Below are positions 44,211 through 52,746 of a DNA stretch of 62,678 bases, piece by piece (the first letter of the stretch is position 1; the number at the start of each line of letters is the position of its first letter). The position numbers and the translations under genes are program-made. Under the pieces are notes generated by a model. It saw only the letters and a program-made list of their open reading frames with translations. It had not been told where the DNA came from and did not search any database. This DNA comes from Candidatus Bathyarchaeota archaeon (GTDB lineage Archaea > Thermoproteota > Bathyarchaeia > Bathyarchaeales > Bathyarchaeaceae). The stretch covers positions 1,365,247 to 1,427,924 of the forward strand of contig CP070636.1 of NCBI GenBank assembly GCA_020356305.1, given 5' to 3'.

Positions 44211-45926
44211 ATGACAAAGATGTCAGGTGCTCAAGCCATTGTAGAAGCACTCAAGAGACAAAATGTAAAAAGAATCTTCGGCATAATAGGGGGGGCACTC
44301 CTCCCAGTATATGATGTTCTGTACGAGACTCCTGAAATAAGACACATCCTCGTTAGACACGAACAATGTGCGGCCCACGCAGCCGACGGATATGCCCGTG
44401 CAAGCGGACGACCAGGAGTCTGTATGGCCACTTCAGGACCTGGAGCAACAAACTTGGTGACGGGGATTGCCAACGCCTACATGGACTCGTCGCCGATCAT
44501 CGCTATCACAGGTCAAGTCAACGCTTTTGGCGTGAACTCGTCGTATTTGATAGGCAAAGACGCCTTTCAAGAGGCGGACATAATCGGAATCACGACCCCC
44601 ATCACTAAACACAATTATCAACCTAAGAGAGCTTCCAAAATCCCCGAAACAGTGAAACAAGCCTTTCATATAGCTACTACAGGCAAGCCTGGGCCTGTCT
44701 TGATTGATCTTCCCAAGAATGCGCAGACAGAAACTGTGGAAATGAAGTTTACAGATAACGTTGAAATTCGAGGTTACAAACCCAAAACAAGCCCTCATCC
44801 ATTTCAAGTTAAGAAAACCGTTGAACTTCTCTCTAAAGCTGAGCACCCCATAGTTCTTGCTGGAGGAGGAGTAATTACCTCAAATGCTTCACCAGAACTT
44901 TTGGCATTGACTGAGCTCTTGATGGCGCCAGTGGCAACGCCTCTGATGGGAAAAGGATGCTTCCCAGAAAACCATCCACTGTCTCTCGGAAACATAGGTA
45001 TGCATGGAACTTGTGCTGCATCTAGACTAATCCTAGAGGCAGACGTTCTTTTGGCGGTAGGAACAAGATTCTCCGACAGAACAACAGGAAAGCTTGATGA
45101 ATTCTGCCCTGACGCAAAAATCGTCCACATCGACATAGACTCAGCGGAAATCGGGAAAAACATAGAAGTTGACATACCTATCGTAGCCGACGCAAAAAAA
45201 ACCCTTAGGGCAATTTACAAATCGCTGGCAAGCAAGTTACAGAAAAGCGACAGCTCTCCCTGGTACCAGAGGGTTCAAGAGGTCAAAGAGCAGCTTAAAG
45301 AAGAAACATCTGGCAGCGAAAAAGATCTAAAACCTCCACGACTGATTAAGGAGCTTCGAAAAATCTTGCCTAGTAACGGTATTGTAGCAACTGAAGTTGG
45401 ACAAAACCAGATGTGGGCAGCCCTTCATTTCATGACGTATGAACCTAGAACTTTTATTAGCTCGGGGGGACTCGGAACCATGGGCTTCGGATTTCCAGCG
45501 TCAATTGGCGCCAAAGTTGCGTGTCCTGATAGGCCAGTGGTGGACATCGCTGGAGACGGAAGCTTCAGAATGACTGAACAGGAACTCGGCACTTCAGTGG
45601 AGGAGAAAATCCCGGTGACGGTAATCGTGATGAACAACTCAGTGCTGGGAATGGTTGCCCAGTGGCAGAGGCTTTTTTATGGCAGGAGGTACTCTGCAGT
45701 GAGTTTAGGAAGTACTCCTGACTTTGTTAAACTAGCTGAGGCCTACGGTGCAGAAGGCATCCGTGTTGGCTCGCATAAAGAGTTTTCAAAGGCTGTGAGA
45801 CGAGCGATGAAGAGCGAGGTAACAACAGTCATAGATGTTCCAATTTCGCCTGAAGAAAATGTGTTTCCAATGATGCCGCCTGGAGCTGGTCTTAAAGGCG
45901 TAGTTGAAAGTGAGGAGGAATTGTAG
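44211..45926 (+). CDS. ilvB: Acetolactate synthase, large catalytic subunit
   Basis: This ThDP enzyme condenses two pyruvates to acetolactate, or pyruvate with 2-oxobutyrate. At 571 aa the catalytic Glu is in RHEQCAAHAADGYAR (residue about 48), the ThDP-Mg motif is GDGSFRMTEQELGT...NN (about 448-475), and SGPGATNLVTGI and VLAGGGVI mark the middle FAD/Rossmann domain. All three ThDP-family domains are complete. A strong AAAGGAGG precedes the ATG. It is directly followed by the regulatory subunit ilvN, two bases later. Confidence 0.96.
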   Translation: MTKMSGAQAIVEALKRQNVKRIFGIIGGALLPVYDVLYETPEIRHILVRHEQCAAHAADGYARASGRPGVCMATSGPGATNLVTGIANAYMDSSPIIAITGQVNAFGVNSSYLIGKDAFQEADIIGITTPITKHNYQPKRASKIPETVKQAFHIATTGKPGPVLIDLPKNAQTETVEMKFTDNVEIRGYKPKTSPHPFQVKKTVELLSKAEHPIVLAGGGVITSNASPELLALTELLMAPVATPLMGKGCFPENHPLSLGNIGMHGTCAASRLILEADVLLAVGTRFSDRTTGKLDEFCPDAKIVHIDIDSAEIGKNIEVDIPIVADAKKTLRAIYKSLASKLQKSDSSPWYQRVQEVKEQLKEETSGSEKDLKPPRLIKELRKILPSNGIVATEVGQNQMWAALHFMTYEPRTFISSGGLGTMGFGFPASIGAKVACPDRPVVDIAGDGSFRMTEQELGTSVEEKIPVTVIVMNNSVLGMVAQWQRLFYGRRYSAVSLGSTPDFVKLAEAYGAEGIRVGSHKEFSKAVRRAMKSEVTTVIDVPISPEENVFPMMPPGAGLKGVVESEEEL

Positions 45927-45928
45927 AA

Positions 45929-46438
45929 ATGAATGAAAAAAGCCACATAATAGCGGCTATTGTTGAGCATAAGCCAGGTGTACTCTACGGGGTTGCGAAC
46001 ATGTTTAGACGCAGAAACTTCAACATAGAGAGCATTTCAGTGGGGCGAACGGAGCAAAGTGATCTTGCAAGAATGACCATAACGGTCAACGGGGACGAAA
46101 GAACCGTTGAACAGGTGACTAAACAGTTGAACAAGCTGATAGACGTGATCAAGGTGAGTAGACTAGACCCGGCCAGCATTGTTAGCAGGGAGATGGCCCT
46201 CGTCAAAATAAGTGCACCAGGCGCCAAAGCCAGATCCGACATTATTAAATACGCAGACATTTTCAGAGCACGCGTAGTAGACATTTCATCTGAATCCTTA
46301 ATGGTGGAGATCACCGGTAACCCAGATAAGACAGACGCGTTCATCGATTTGATGAAACCCTTTGGAGTAAAAGAAGTGGCTCGAACCGGTATAACAGCTC
46401 TCTCCAGAGGAACAAAATCAGTTAGGATTGAAGAATAG
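45929..46438 (+). CDS. ilvN: Acetolactate synthase, small regulatory subunit
   Basis: A 169-aa regulatory subunit with an N-terminal ACT domain (residues about 5-78: IIAAIVEHKPGVLYGVANMFRRRNFNIESI) and the C-terminal IlvH-type domain (VSREMALVKISAPGA to SRGTKSVR). It activates IlvB and confers valine feedback inhibition; the ACT glycine of the ligand loop is present (KPGVLYG). GAGGAGGAATTG lies before the ATG. It is coupled with ilvB (two-base gap) and ends before ilvC with a GGAGGTG site in between. Confidence 0.95.
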   Translation: MNEKSHIIAAIVEHKPGVLYGVANMFRRRNFNIESISVGRTEQSDLARMTITVNGDERTVEQVTKQLNKLIDVIKVSRLDPASIVSREMALVKISAPGAKARSDIIKYADIFRARVVDISSESLMVEITGNPDKTDAFIDLMKPFGVKEVARTGITALSRGTKSVRIEE

Positions 46439-46453
46439 GAGGTGGACTAAAGA

Positions 46454-47443
46454 TTGGTCAAAGTATATTATGATGTGGAGGTCAGCTCAAAAACTCTGGA
46501 AGACAAGACCATTGCAGTAATCGGGTACGGCAGCCAAGGACAAGCCCAAGCTCAAAACATGAGGGACTCCGGATTGAACGTTATCTTAGGATTAAGATCT
46601 GAAGGCCCCTCATGGAAGAGAGCCGGAAATGACGGTTTCAAAGTCTATCCAGTCTCAGAAGCAGCACAGAAAGGCGACATTGTCCACTTGTTGATCCCAG
46701 ATCCAGCGCAACCTGCTGTCTTCAGAAACCACATTGCCCCATACGTGAAAAACGGAAAAACTTTGGGCTTTGCCCACGGCTTTAATATTCACTTCAAACA
46801 GATCGTTCCCCCAAGCAATGTCGATGCCATAATGCTTGCTCCCAAAGGACCAGGACACATGGTTAGGACGACATATCTCAACGGCTTCGGCGTGCCAGCT
46901 CTTATCGCAGTTCACCAAGATCCTTCTGGCCAAGCAAAAGAAACCGCTCTAGCTATGGCTAAGGCTGTCGGATGCACCAGAGCCGGCGTTCTGGAGACAA
47001 CGTTCAGAGAGGAAACTGAAAGCGACCTGATCGGCGAACAAACGGTGTTAGTCGGTGGATTGATGGAGCTTATCAAACAAGGCTTTGAAGTTCTCGTAGA
47101 AGCTGGATACCAACCTGAACTCGCCTATTTTGAAGCTTGCAATGAAGCGAAATTGATAATGGACTTAATCTATCAAAGAGGGCTTACAGGAATGCTTCGA
47201 GGAGTCTCAGATACCGCCAAGTACGGAGGCTTAACAGTTGGACCCAAAGTCATTGACAACCATGTCAAAGAAAACATGAGAAAAGCGGTTGAGTTCGTTC
47301 AAAACGGCAAGTTCGCTAAAGAATGGATAAAAGAGGGACAAGAAGGCTTCAAAACCTTGAATGCCCTAATGAAAGAGGTCGAGGAACACCAAATCGAGAA
47401 GGTAGGCAGATTCATCCGAAAAACAGCTGGAATCGAGAAATAA
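46454..47443 (+). CDS. ilvC: Ketol-acid reductoisomerase, class I
   Basis: This enzyme isomerises and reduces acetolactate or acetohydroxybutyrate. At 329 aa it is the short class I form. Rossmann motif [17 protein letters not shown]; Mg ligands in the knotted domain include [13 protein letters not shown] (D and E) and [14 protein letters not shown]. The cofactor loop reads [13 protein letters not shown]: one Ser of the usual GSxS pair is replaced by Gly with a Glu before it, which may shift preference from NADPH toward NADH. The start is TTG 46454, about 9 bases after GGAGGTG (46438-46444); no ATG exists upstream. Confidence 0.95.
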   Translation: MVKVYYDVEVSSKTLEDKTIAVIGYGSQGQAQAQNMRDSGLNVILGLRSEGPSWKRAGNDGFKVYPVSEAAQKGDIVHLLIPDPAQPAVFRNHIAPYVKNGKTLGFAHGFNIHFKQIVPPSNVDAIMLAPKGPGHMVRTTYLNGFGVPALIAVHQDPSGQAKETALAMAKAVGCTRAGVLETTFREETESDLIGEQTVLVGGLMELIKQGFEVLVEAGYQPELAYFEACNEAKLIMDLIYQRGLTGMLRGVSDTAKYGGLTVGPKVIDNHVKENMRKAVEFVQNGKFAKEWIKEGQEGFKTLNALMKEVEEHQIEKVGRFIRKTAGIEK

Positions 47444-47467
47444 TCAAGGACCAAAGCTGAAGGGCTC

Positions 47468-48727
47468 ATGAACGTCACTGAAAAGATCCTAGCCAAGGCT
47501 TCTGGAAGAAAAGAAGTTAGTCCAGGAGAAATTGTAGAGGCTAAAGTCGACGTGGCAATGGTTAACGATGTAACTGGTCCCTTGGCAGTCAAGGCTTTCC
47601 AGGAAATCGGAGCTAGAAACGTCTGGAACGAGCAACGGATAGTTATTGTGTTGGACCATCAGATTCCAGCAGAATCCGCCAAGTCCGCCCAGCTACATGA
47701 GATCATGAGAAAATTTGCGAAGGAACAGAGAATAGAGAACTTCTACGATGTTGGTCACGGCGGAATATGTCACCAAGTGATGGCTGAGAAGGGGTATGTT
47801 CGACCAGGCAACCTAATAGTAGGCGCCGACTCGCATACATGTACCTATGGAGCCTTCGGAGCCTTCGCAGCTGGCATAGGATCAACAGAGATGGCCGCCG
47901 TCTTCACAACTGGTACCCTGTGGTTCAAGGTGCCAAACGTCATGAAGATCAACGTAGTTGGAAACTTTCAGAAGTTTGTTACCCCGAAAGACCTTATCTT
48001 AAACATAATTGGCCAGGTCAAAGTTGATGGAGCCATCTATAAAGGAGTTGAGTTAAGCGGTTCCACAGTGCAGGACATGAGCATTGACGGGCGAATGACC
48101 TTATGTAACATGAGTGTGGAGATGGGCGCCAAAAATGGAATCATAGAGCCCGATGAAACGACGCTGAAGTATGTTAAGAAGAGAACCAGTGAAGCGTTTA
48201 CTCCCCTCAAAAGTGATCCTAACGCTGCTTACGAGAAGACTCTAGATTTAGACGTCACGGAGATGGAGCCTCAAGTTTCTTGCCCTTCATCAGTGGACAA
48301 CGTGAAACGGGCGTCCGAAGTGAAGAATGTGAAGATAGATCAGGCCTTCGTAGGGTCTTGCACCAACGGACGCCTAGAAGACTTACGATTGGCGGCGCGA
48401 TTCCTAAAGAGAGGAAGGATAAAGCATGGGGTGCGAATGATAGTGATCCCGGCTTCCCAAGAAGTGTACTCACAAGCCTTGAGGGAAGGGCTCATAGAAC
48501 TCTTTGTGGAAGCTGGAGCATACGTCTCCAGCTCATCATGTGGACCTTGTTTCGGAGGACATATAGGAGTACTTGCGCCTGGAGAGGTTTGCATAAGTTC
48601 TTCCAACAGAAATTTCATCGGAAGAATGGGAAGTTCGAACGCCCATGTGTATTTGGCTTCCCCAGCAACTGTTGCCGCCTCAGCATTGACTGGAAAAATC
48701 ACAGATCCAAGACTACTGGAGGACTGA
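47468..48727 (+). CDS. leuC: 3-Isopropylmalate dehydratase large subunit
   Basis: A 4Fe-4S aconitase-family hydro-lyase that isomerises 2- to 3-isopropylmalate, and citramalate-derived intermediates. At 419 aa it is the archaeal/HACN-like length. Cluster ligands lie in VGSCTNGR and in SSSCGPCFGGHIG; GADSHTCTYGAFGAFAAGIG is the conserved substrate/cluster loop. It pairs with leuD five bases downstream. Such archaeal enzymes often act on both isopropylmalate and methylmalate, which fits a locus with two LeuA-type synthases. Confidence 0.95.
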   Translation: MNVTEKILAKASGRKEVSPGEIVEAKVDVAMVNDVTGPLAVKAFQEIGARNVWNEQRIVIVLDHQIPAESAKSAQLHEIMRKFAKEQRIENFYDVGHGGICHQVMAEKGYVRPGNLIVGADSHTCTYGAFGAFAAGIGSTEMAAVFTTGTLWFKVPNVMKINVVGNFQKFVTPKDLILNIIGQVKVDGAIYKGVELSGSTVQDMSIDGRMTLCNMSVEMGAKNGIIEPDETTLKYVKKRTSEAFTPLKSDPNAAYEKTLDLDVTEMEPQVSCPSSVDNVKRASEVKNVKIDQAFVGSCTNGRLEDLRLAARFLKRGRIKHGVRMIVIPASQEVYSQALREGLIELFVEAGAYVSSSSCGPCFGGHIGVLAPGEVCISSSNRNFIGRMGSSNAHVYLASPATVAASALTGKITDPRLLED

Positions 48728-48731
48728 AGTC

Positions 48732-49235
48732 ATGATCAAGGGAAGAGCAGTAATGTTTGGAGACAACGTGAACACGGATGTTATCCTTCCTGGAGAATAC
48801 TTGACCCTAACAGACCCGGGAGAACTGGCCAAACACGTAATGGAAGGACTAGACCCAACTTTTTCCGGAAGAGTTGAAAGCGGCGTCATCATGGTTGCAG
48901 GAAGAAACTTCGGCTGCGGCTCCAGTCGGGAACACGCGCCTCTGGCGCTTAAGCATGCAGGCGTTCGCTGTATTCTTGCGGACTCTTTTGCCCGCATCTT
49001 TTACAGAAATTCCATAAATATAGGCTTACCAGTGTTTGAATGCCGCGGGATTTTGGGTGAAGTAGAAGAAGGCGACGAGTTGGAGGTGGATCTAGAGACA
49101 GGCTCAGTAAAGAATCTGTCAAAAAACTCAGTCTTCTATGCATTTCGACTTCCAAAGTTTATCCTTGAAATATTGAGCGACGGAGGGCTCATAAAACATT
49201 TGAGGAGGAGGTTGAAACGAACGGCTACAAGATAG
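48732..49235 (+). CDS. leuD: 3-Isopropylmalate dehydratase small subunit
   Basis: A 167-aa swivelling-domain partner of LeuC. It contains MFGDNVNTDVILPGEYLT, whose YLTLTD segment is the substrate-specificity loop (YLxx in archaeal LeuD/HACN), and GRNFGCGSSREHAP, the conserved GSSREH anion site. The usual ending GGLIKHLRRR is followed by an extra LKRTATR running over the start region of leuB. That tail may be an artefact of the same base problem that obscures the leuB start (see findings). Confidence 0.94.
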   Translation: MIKGRAVMFGDNVNTDVILPGEYLTLTDPGELAKHVMEGLDPTFSGRVESGVIMVAGRNFGCGSSREHAPLALKHAGVRCILADSFARIFYRNSINIGLPVFECRGILGEVEEGDELEVDLETGSVKNLSKNSVFYAFRLPKFILEILSDGGLIKHLRRRLKRTATR

Positions 49236-50257
49236 CTTTTATTCCAGGAGATGGAATTGGACCCGAACTTACCGAAACGACCTTGAAGGTTCTGGAAGCT
49301 GTTCAAAACAGGTTTGAGTTGGACCTAGACATGGTTGAGGCAGAGGCTGGCGACAAATGCTTTGAAAGGAGAGGTGTGGCTCTTCCAGAGGAAACTGTAG
49401 AAGCTATCAAAGGCTCTCACGCGTGCCTGAAGGGTCCGGTAGGCGAAACGGCAGCTGACGTCATCGTGAAGCTGAGGCTCATTTTTGATCTTTACGCCAA
49501 CATTCGACCCGTAAAAGCCTATCCCTCAGTTCCATGTGCAAGATCTGACATTGACTTTGTGTTCGTGAGAGAGAACACTGAAGGAGTGTACAGAGGCTTA
49601 GAGTTCGCTTTGAACCCCGACACCGCCATCTGCTTACGAGTGATAACAAAGAAGGGAAGCGAAAGAATAGCAAAGAAAGCCTTCGAGCTGGCTAGAAAGC
49701 GAAACAAGAAGAAGCGGGTTACAGCAGTCCACAAGGCAAACGTCATGAGGATAACCTGTGGCCTCTTCGCAGAAACTTGCAGGGAAGTAGCCCAGAAATA
49801 TCCTGATGTGACCTTTGATGAACAATATGTTGATGCCACTGCTATGCGCATAATCAAAGCACCACAGAATTTCGACGTAATTGTAACCACGAATATGTTT
49901 GGCGACATCCTCTCAGATGAAGCTGCTCAACTCGTCGGCGGCCTAGGTATGGCTCCTGGAGCAAATATTGGAGACAACTTCGCTTTGTTTGAACCAGTCC
50001 ACGGGTCAGCCCCGACTAGAGTTGGAAAGCACACGGCTAACCCATGCTCCATGATTCTAGCTGCAAAGATGATGCTTGACTGGTTAAGTGATCAACACAG
50101 TGATTCAAAATGCCTGGCGGCAGCCGAGGCAATAGAGGCAAGTTTGATAGCAACGTTGCGTAGAGGAATGACTGTTCCGGACTTTGGTGGAAAGGCCACA
50201 ACAGCAGAAGTTGGGAAAGCAATTGCCGAGGAAATCATGCGAAGAGAGGCCGTGTAG
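49217..50257 (+). CDS. leuB: 3-Isopropylmalate dehydrogenase, start codon unclear
   Basis: This NAD-dependent enzyme oxidises and decarboxylates 3-isopropylmalate (and 3-methylmalate). The conserved N-terminus YKIAFIPGDGIGPEL is in frame from 49226, but no ATG, GTG or TTG exists before it in this frame; TTG 49283 would delete it. GAGGAGGAGG (49202-49211) predicts initiation around 49217, where the codon is ACG. One extra A in the GAAACG run would instead read from TTG as MKTNGYKIAF. The rest is intact: RENTEGVY, VHKANVMR, DEQYVDATAM, VTTNMFGDILSDEAA and PVHGSAPTRVGK. About 346 aa. Confidence 0.88.
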   Translation, partial: TNGYKIAFIPGDGIGPELTETTLKVLEAVQNRFELDLDMVEAEAGDKCFERRGVALPEETVEAIKGSHACLKGPVGETAADVIVKLRLIFDLYANIRPVKAYPSVPCARSDIDFVFVRENTEGVYRGLEFALNPDTAICLRVITKKGSERIAKKAFELARKRNKKKRVTAVHKANVMRITCGLFAETCREVAQKYPDVTFDEQYVDATAMRIIKAPQNFDVIVTTNMFGDILSDEAAQLVGGLGMAPGANIGDNFALFEPVHGSAPTRVGKHTANPCSMILAAKMMLDWLSDQHSDSKCLAAAEAIEASLIATLRRGMTVPDFGGKATTAEVGKAIAEEIMRREAV

Positions 50258-50317
50258 AATGGAAGAACTTGTGAAAATAAGGTTGACGTTTGAAGATTTC
50301 GTTTGGAGGCGGAAATT

Positions 50318-51844
50318 TTGAAGCCTATAAAACCAGCGTACATCCGGATGTTTGACACCACTCTCAGAGATGGAGAGCAAACCCCAGGTGTGTCCCTGAC
50401 TTCAGAGGAAAAAGTAGAAATTGCCCACCAACTCGACAAATTGGGCGTGGACGTGATAGAGGCCGGGACCCCAATAACTTCAAAGGGTGAAAAGACGGCC
50501 CTTACAGAGATAGCTAAGGCTGGGCTAAAAGCTGAAATATGCGGTCTCGCACGCACCTTAAAAGAGGATATTGACGCAGCTATCGAATGCGAAGTTGACT
50601 CGGTTCACACTTTTGTCTCCACCTCCGACGTGCAGATGAAGCACGCTCTAGGAATGACACCCGAGCAAGTCTTGTCAAGAACTGTGGACTCTGTGGAGCA
50701 CATCAAGGACCACGGGTTGGTCTGCGAGTTCTCGCCTATGGACGCGACAAGAACCGACATGAAGTTTTTGAAGCAGATTTGCGTAGCCGCCGAAGAAGCA
50801 GGTGCCGACCGAATAAACATCCCGGACACAGTGGGTGTGATGGTCCCAACAACCATGCGAAAGCTAGCTGAAAATGTCAAAACCGTAGTTAAGGTACCCT
50901 TGAGCGTGCACTGCCACAACGACTTTGGAATGGCTGTGGCAAATTCTCTAGCTGGAGTGGAAGGTGGGGCCTCTCAAATTCACGTAACCGTGAACGGGCT
51001 GGGTGAGAGAGCTGGAAACGCAGCGTTGGAAGAGGTTACAATGGCTCTTCACCTGATTCACGATCTAAAAACTGGGATAAATACACGGTTAATCTACGGA
51101 ACCTCTCAGTTAGTTTCCCGACTAACAGGAATCACAATTCAACCAAACAAGGCTATAGTGGGCGAAAACGCCTTTGCTCACGAATCGGGTATTCACACGC
51201 GCGGAGTTACAGTGGTTCCGTTGACCTTTGAGCCTATCAAACCTGAGCTTGTAGGTAGAAGGAGGAGACTAGTGGCGGGTAAACACGCGGGGACACGGGG
51301 CATAAAGACCGAGTTGGAAGAGGCGGGAATACAACCTACCAAGGAGCAGCTGCAAGAGATAGTTAGAAGGGTTAAGGAGCTAGGAGACAAGGGGAAACTC
51401 GTGACAGATGCCGATTTGTTGGCCATAACCAGAACTGTTACAGGAAGACTGGTCGAAGAGCACAAGATTGTCGACTTGAGGGATCTGGCTGTAGTAACTG
51501 GAATAAAGGTCATCCCAACGGCCTCAGTGAAATTAGTGTTAGACGGGAAAGAATATGTGGCTGCTGAGACAGGGTTAGGTCCTGTGGACGCTGCTGTCAA
51601 GGCTGTGCAAAAGCTTACGGCTAACTTGGTGAACGTTCGATTAAAGGAGTATCGGCTGGAGGCTCTAACAGGAGGATCAGACGCCATAGCTGAAGTTGCC
51701 ATAAAGGTTGAGGACAACGAGGGAAACATCATGTCAGCGAGGGCTGCGCGGGAAGACATAGTCATGGCCAGCGTTGAAGCCATGATAAATGGCATCAACA
51801 AAGTCTTGCTGAGAAAACGGAGACTGCAACGGAAAGCATGGTGA
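50318..51844 (+). CDS. LeuA/CimA paralogue, probably (R)-citramalate synthase
   Basis: A second DRE-TIM condensing enzyme, 508 aa, closely similar to the leuA at 42465: FDTTLRDGEQTPGV, HCHNDFGMAVANS, GLGERAGNAALEE and a C-terminal regulatory domain. EAGTPITSKGE resembles archaeal citramalate synthase (acetyl-CoA + pyruvate, feeding isoleucine through LeuCDB), but HTFVSTSDVQMK is closer to a LeuA subgroup, so the assignment is tentative. TTG 50318 follows GGAGGCGG (50305-50312) by six bases; a TTG at 50303 would overlap that site. It sits between leuB and pheA. Confidence 0.82.
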   Translation: MKPIKPAYIRMFDTTLRDGEQTPGVSLTSEEKVEIAHQLDKLGVDVIEAGTPITSKGEKTALTEIAKAGLKAEICGLARTLKEDIDAAIECEVDSVHTFVSTSDVQMKHALGMTPEQVLSRTVDSVEHIKDHGLVCEFSPMDATRTDMKFLKQICVAAEEAGADRINIPDTVGVMVPTTMRKLAENVKTVVKVPLSVHCHNDFGMAVANSLAGVEGGASQIHVTVNGLGERAGNAALEEVTMALHLIHDLKTGINTRLIYGTSQLVSRLTGITIQPNKAIVGENAFAHESGIHTRGVTVVPLTFEPIKPELVGRRRRLVAGKHAGTRGIKTELEEAGIQPTKEQLQEIVRRVKELGDKGKLVTDADLLAITRTVTGRLVEEHKIVDLRDLAVVTGIKVIPTASVKLVLDGKEYVAAETGLGPVDAAVKAVQKLTANLVNVRLKEYRLEALTGGSDAIAEVAIKVEDNEGNIMSARAAREDIVMASVEAMINGINKVLLRKRRLQRKAW

Positions 51845-51848
51845 TAAA

Positions 51849-52670
51849 TTGAGAGTCGCGTTCCAGGGGGAAATAGGTGCATATAGTGAAAGCGCCGTTT
51901 ACTCTTATTTCGGCTCTTCAGTAGAAGTGAAGCCCTGCAAAAATCTATCCGACGTTTTTGAAAGCGTAGAAAAAATAGAGACGCCATATGGAGTGGTTCC
52001 CATCGAAAATTCTATAGAGGGAAGTGTAAACCAAACATATGACCTGTTTCAAACTCATAACCTTAAGGTACAGGGCGAAACAATCCTTAAGATCATTCAC
52101 TGCCTCATAACCAACCCCAACACAAATTTGGAATCTGTCAAGGTGGTCTACTCCCACCCTCAGGCCTTAGCCCAATGTAGAAGCTTTCTAGAAGACTTAG
52201 GCTGCGAGCTTATTCCAACCTACGACACAGCCGGCAGCGTGAAGATGATGAAGGAAAAGAAACTGATGGACGCTGGAGCGATTGCAAGTGAGAGAGCTGG
52301 AGAAATCTACGGGATGAAAATTCTTGTCAAGGGAATAGCGGACAACAAGAATAACTACACAAGGTTCTTTGTCTTGTCAAAGGACGATTCGTCGCCCTCG
52401 GGGGAAGACAAAACCTCGATAATCTTCTCCACAAGACACCTTCCAGGCGCGTTATTTCATGCTCTTGAAGAGTTTGCCTCAAGGAACATAAACCTAACCA
52501 AAATTGAATCGAGACCAACAAAGCAAGAGCCATGGGAATACAACTTCTATCTGGATTTCGAAGGACACAGACTTGAGAAGAGGTGCCAAGAAGCTCTGAA
52601 AGCCCTCGAAAAGAAGTCATTCTTCATAAAGGTTCTGGGCTCCTACCCAAAAGCATCTGAAAAATTCTAG
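51849..52670 (+). CDS. pheA: Prephenate dehydratase
   Basis: This enzyme converts prephenate to phenylpyruvate in phenylalanine synthesis. At 273 aa it is the monofunctional form: a catalytic domain (about 1-180: FQGEIGAYSESA, VPIENSIEGSVNQTYDL, the conserved NYTRFFVL) and a C-terminal ACT domain (about 190-270) with GALFHAL and KIESRP, the phenylalanine-binding motifs, so feedback inhibition is expected. It starts at TTG 51849, four bases after the preceding stop, and ends the branched-chain operon, an unexpected aromatic gene in this unit. Confidence 0.93.
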   Translation: MRVAFQGEIGAYSESAVYSYFGSSVEVKPCKNLSDVFESVEKIETPYGVVPIENSIEGSVNQTYDLFQTHNLKVQGETILKIIHCLITNPNTNLESVKVVYSHPQALAQCRSFLEDLGCELIPTYDTAGSVKMMKEKKLMDAGAIASERAGEIYGMKILVKGIADNKNNYTRFFVLSKDDSSPSGEDKTSIIFSTRHLPGALFHALEEFASRNINLTKIESRPTKQEPWEYNFYLDFEGHRLEKRCQEALKALEKKSFFIKVLGSYPKASEKF

Positions 52671-52746
52671 TTTAAATCAGTAAATTGGCGGCTAAAAAAG
52701 AAAACTGGCGCGCGCTTAGAGACGGCTTTTCTAAATTCTTAGAAGG

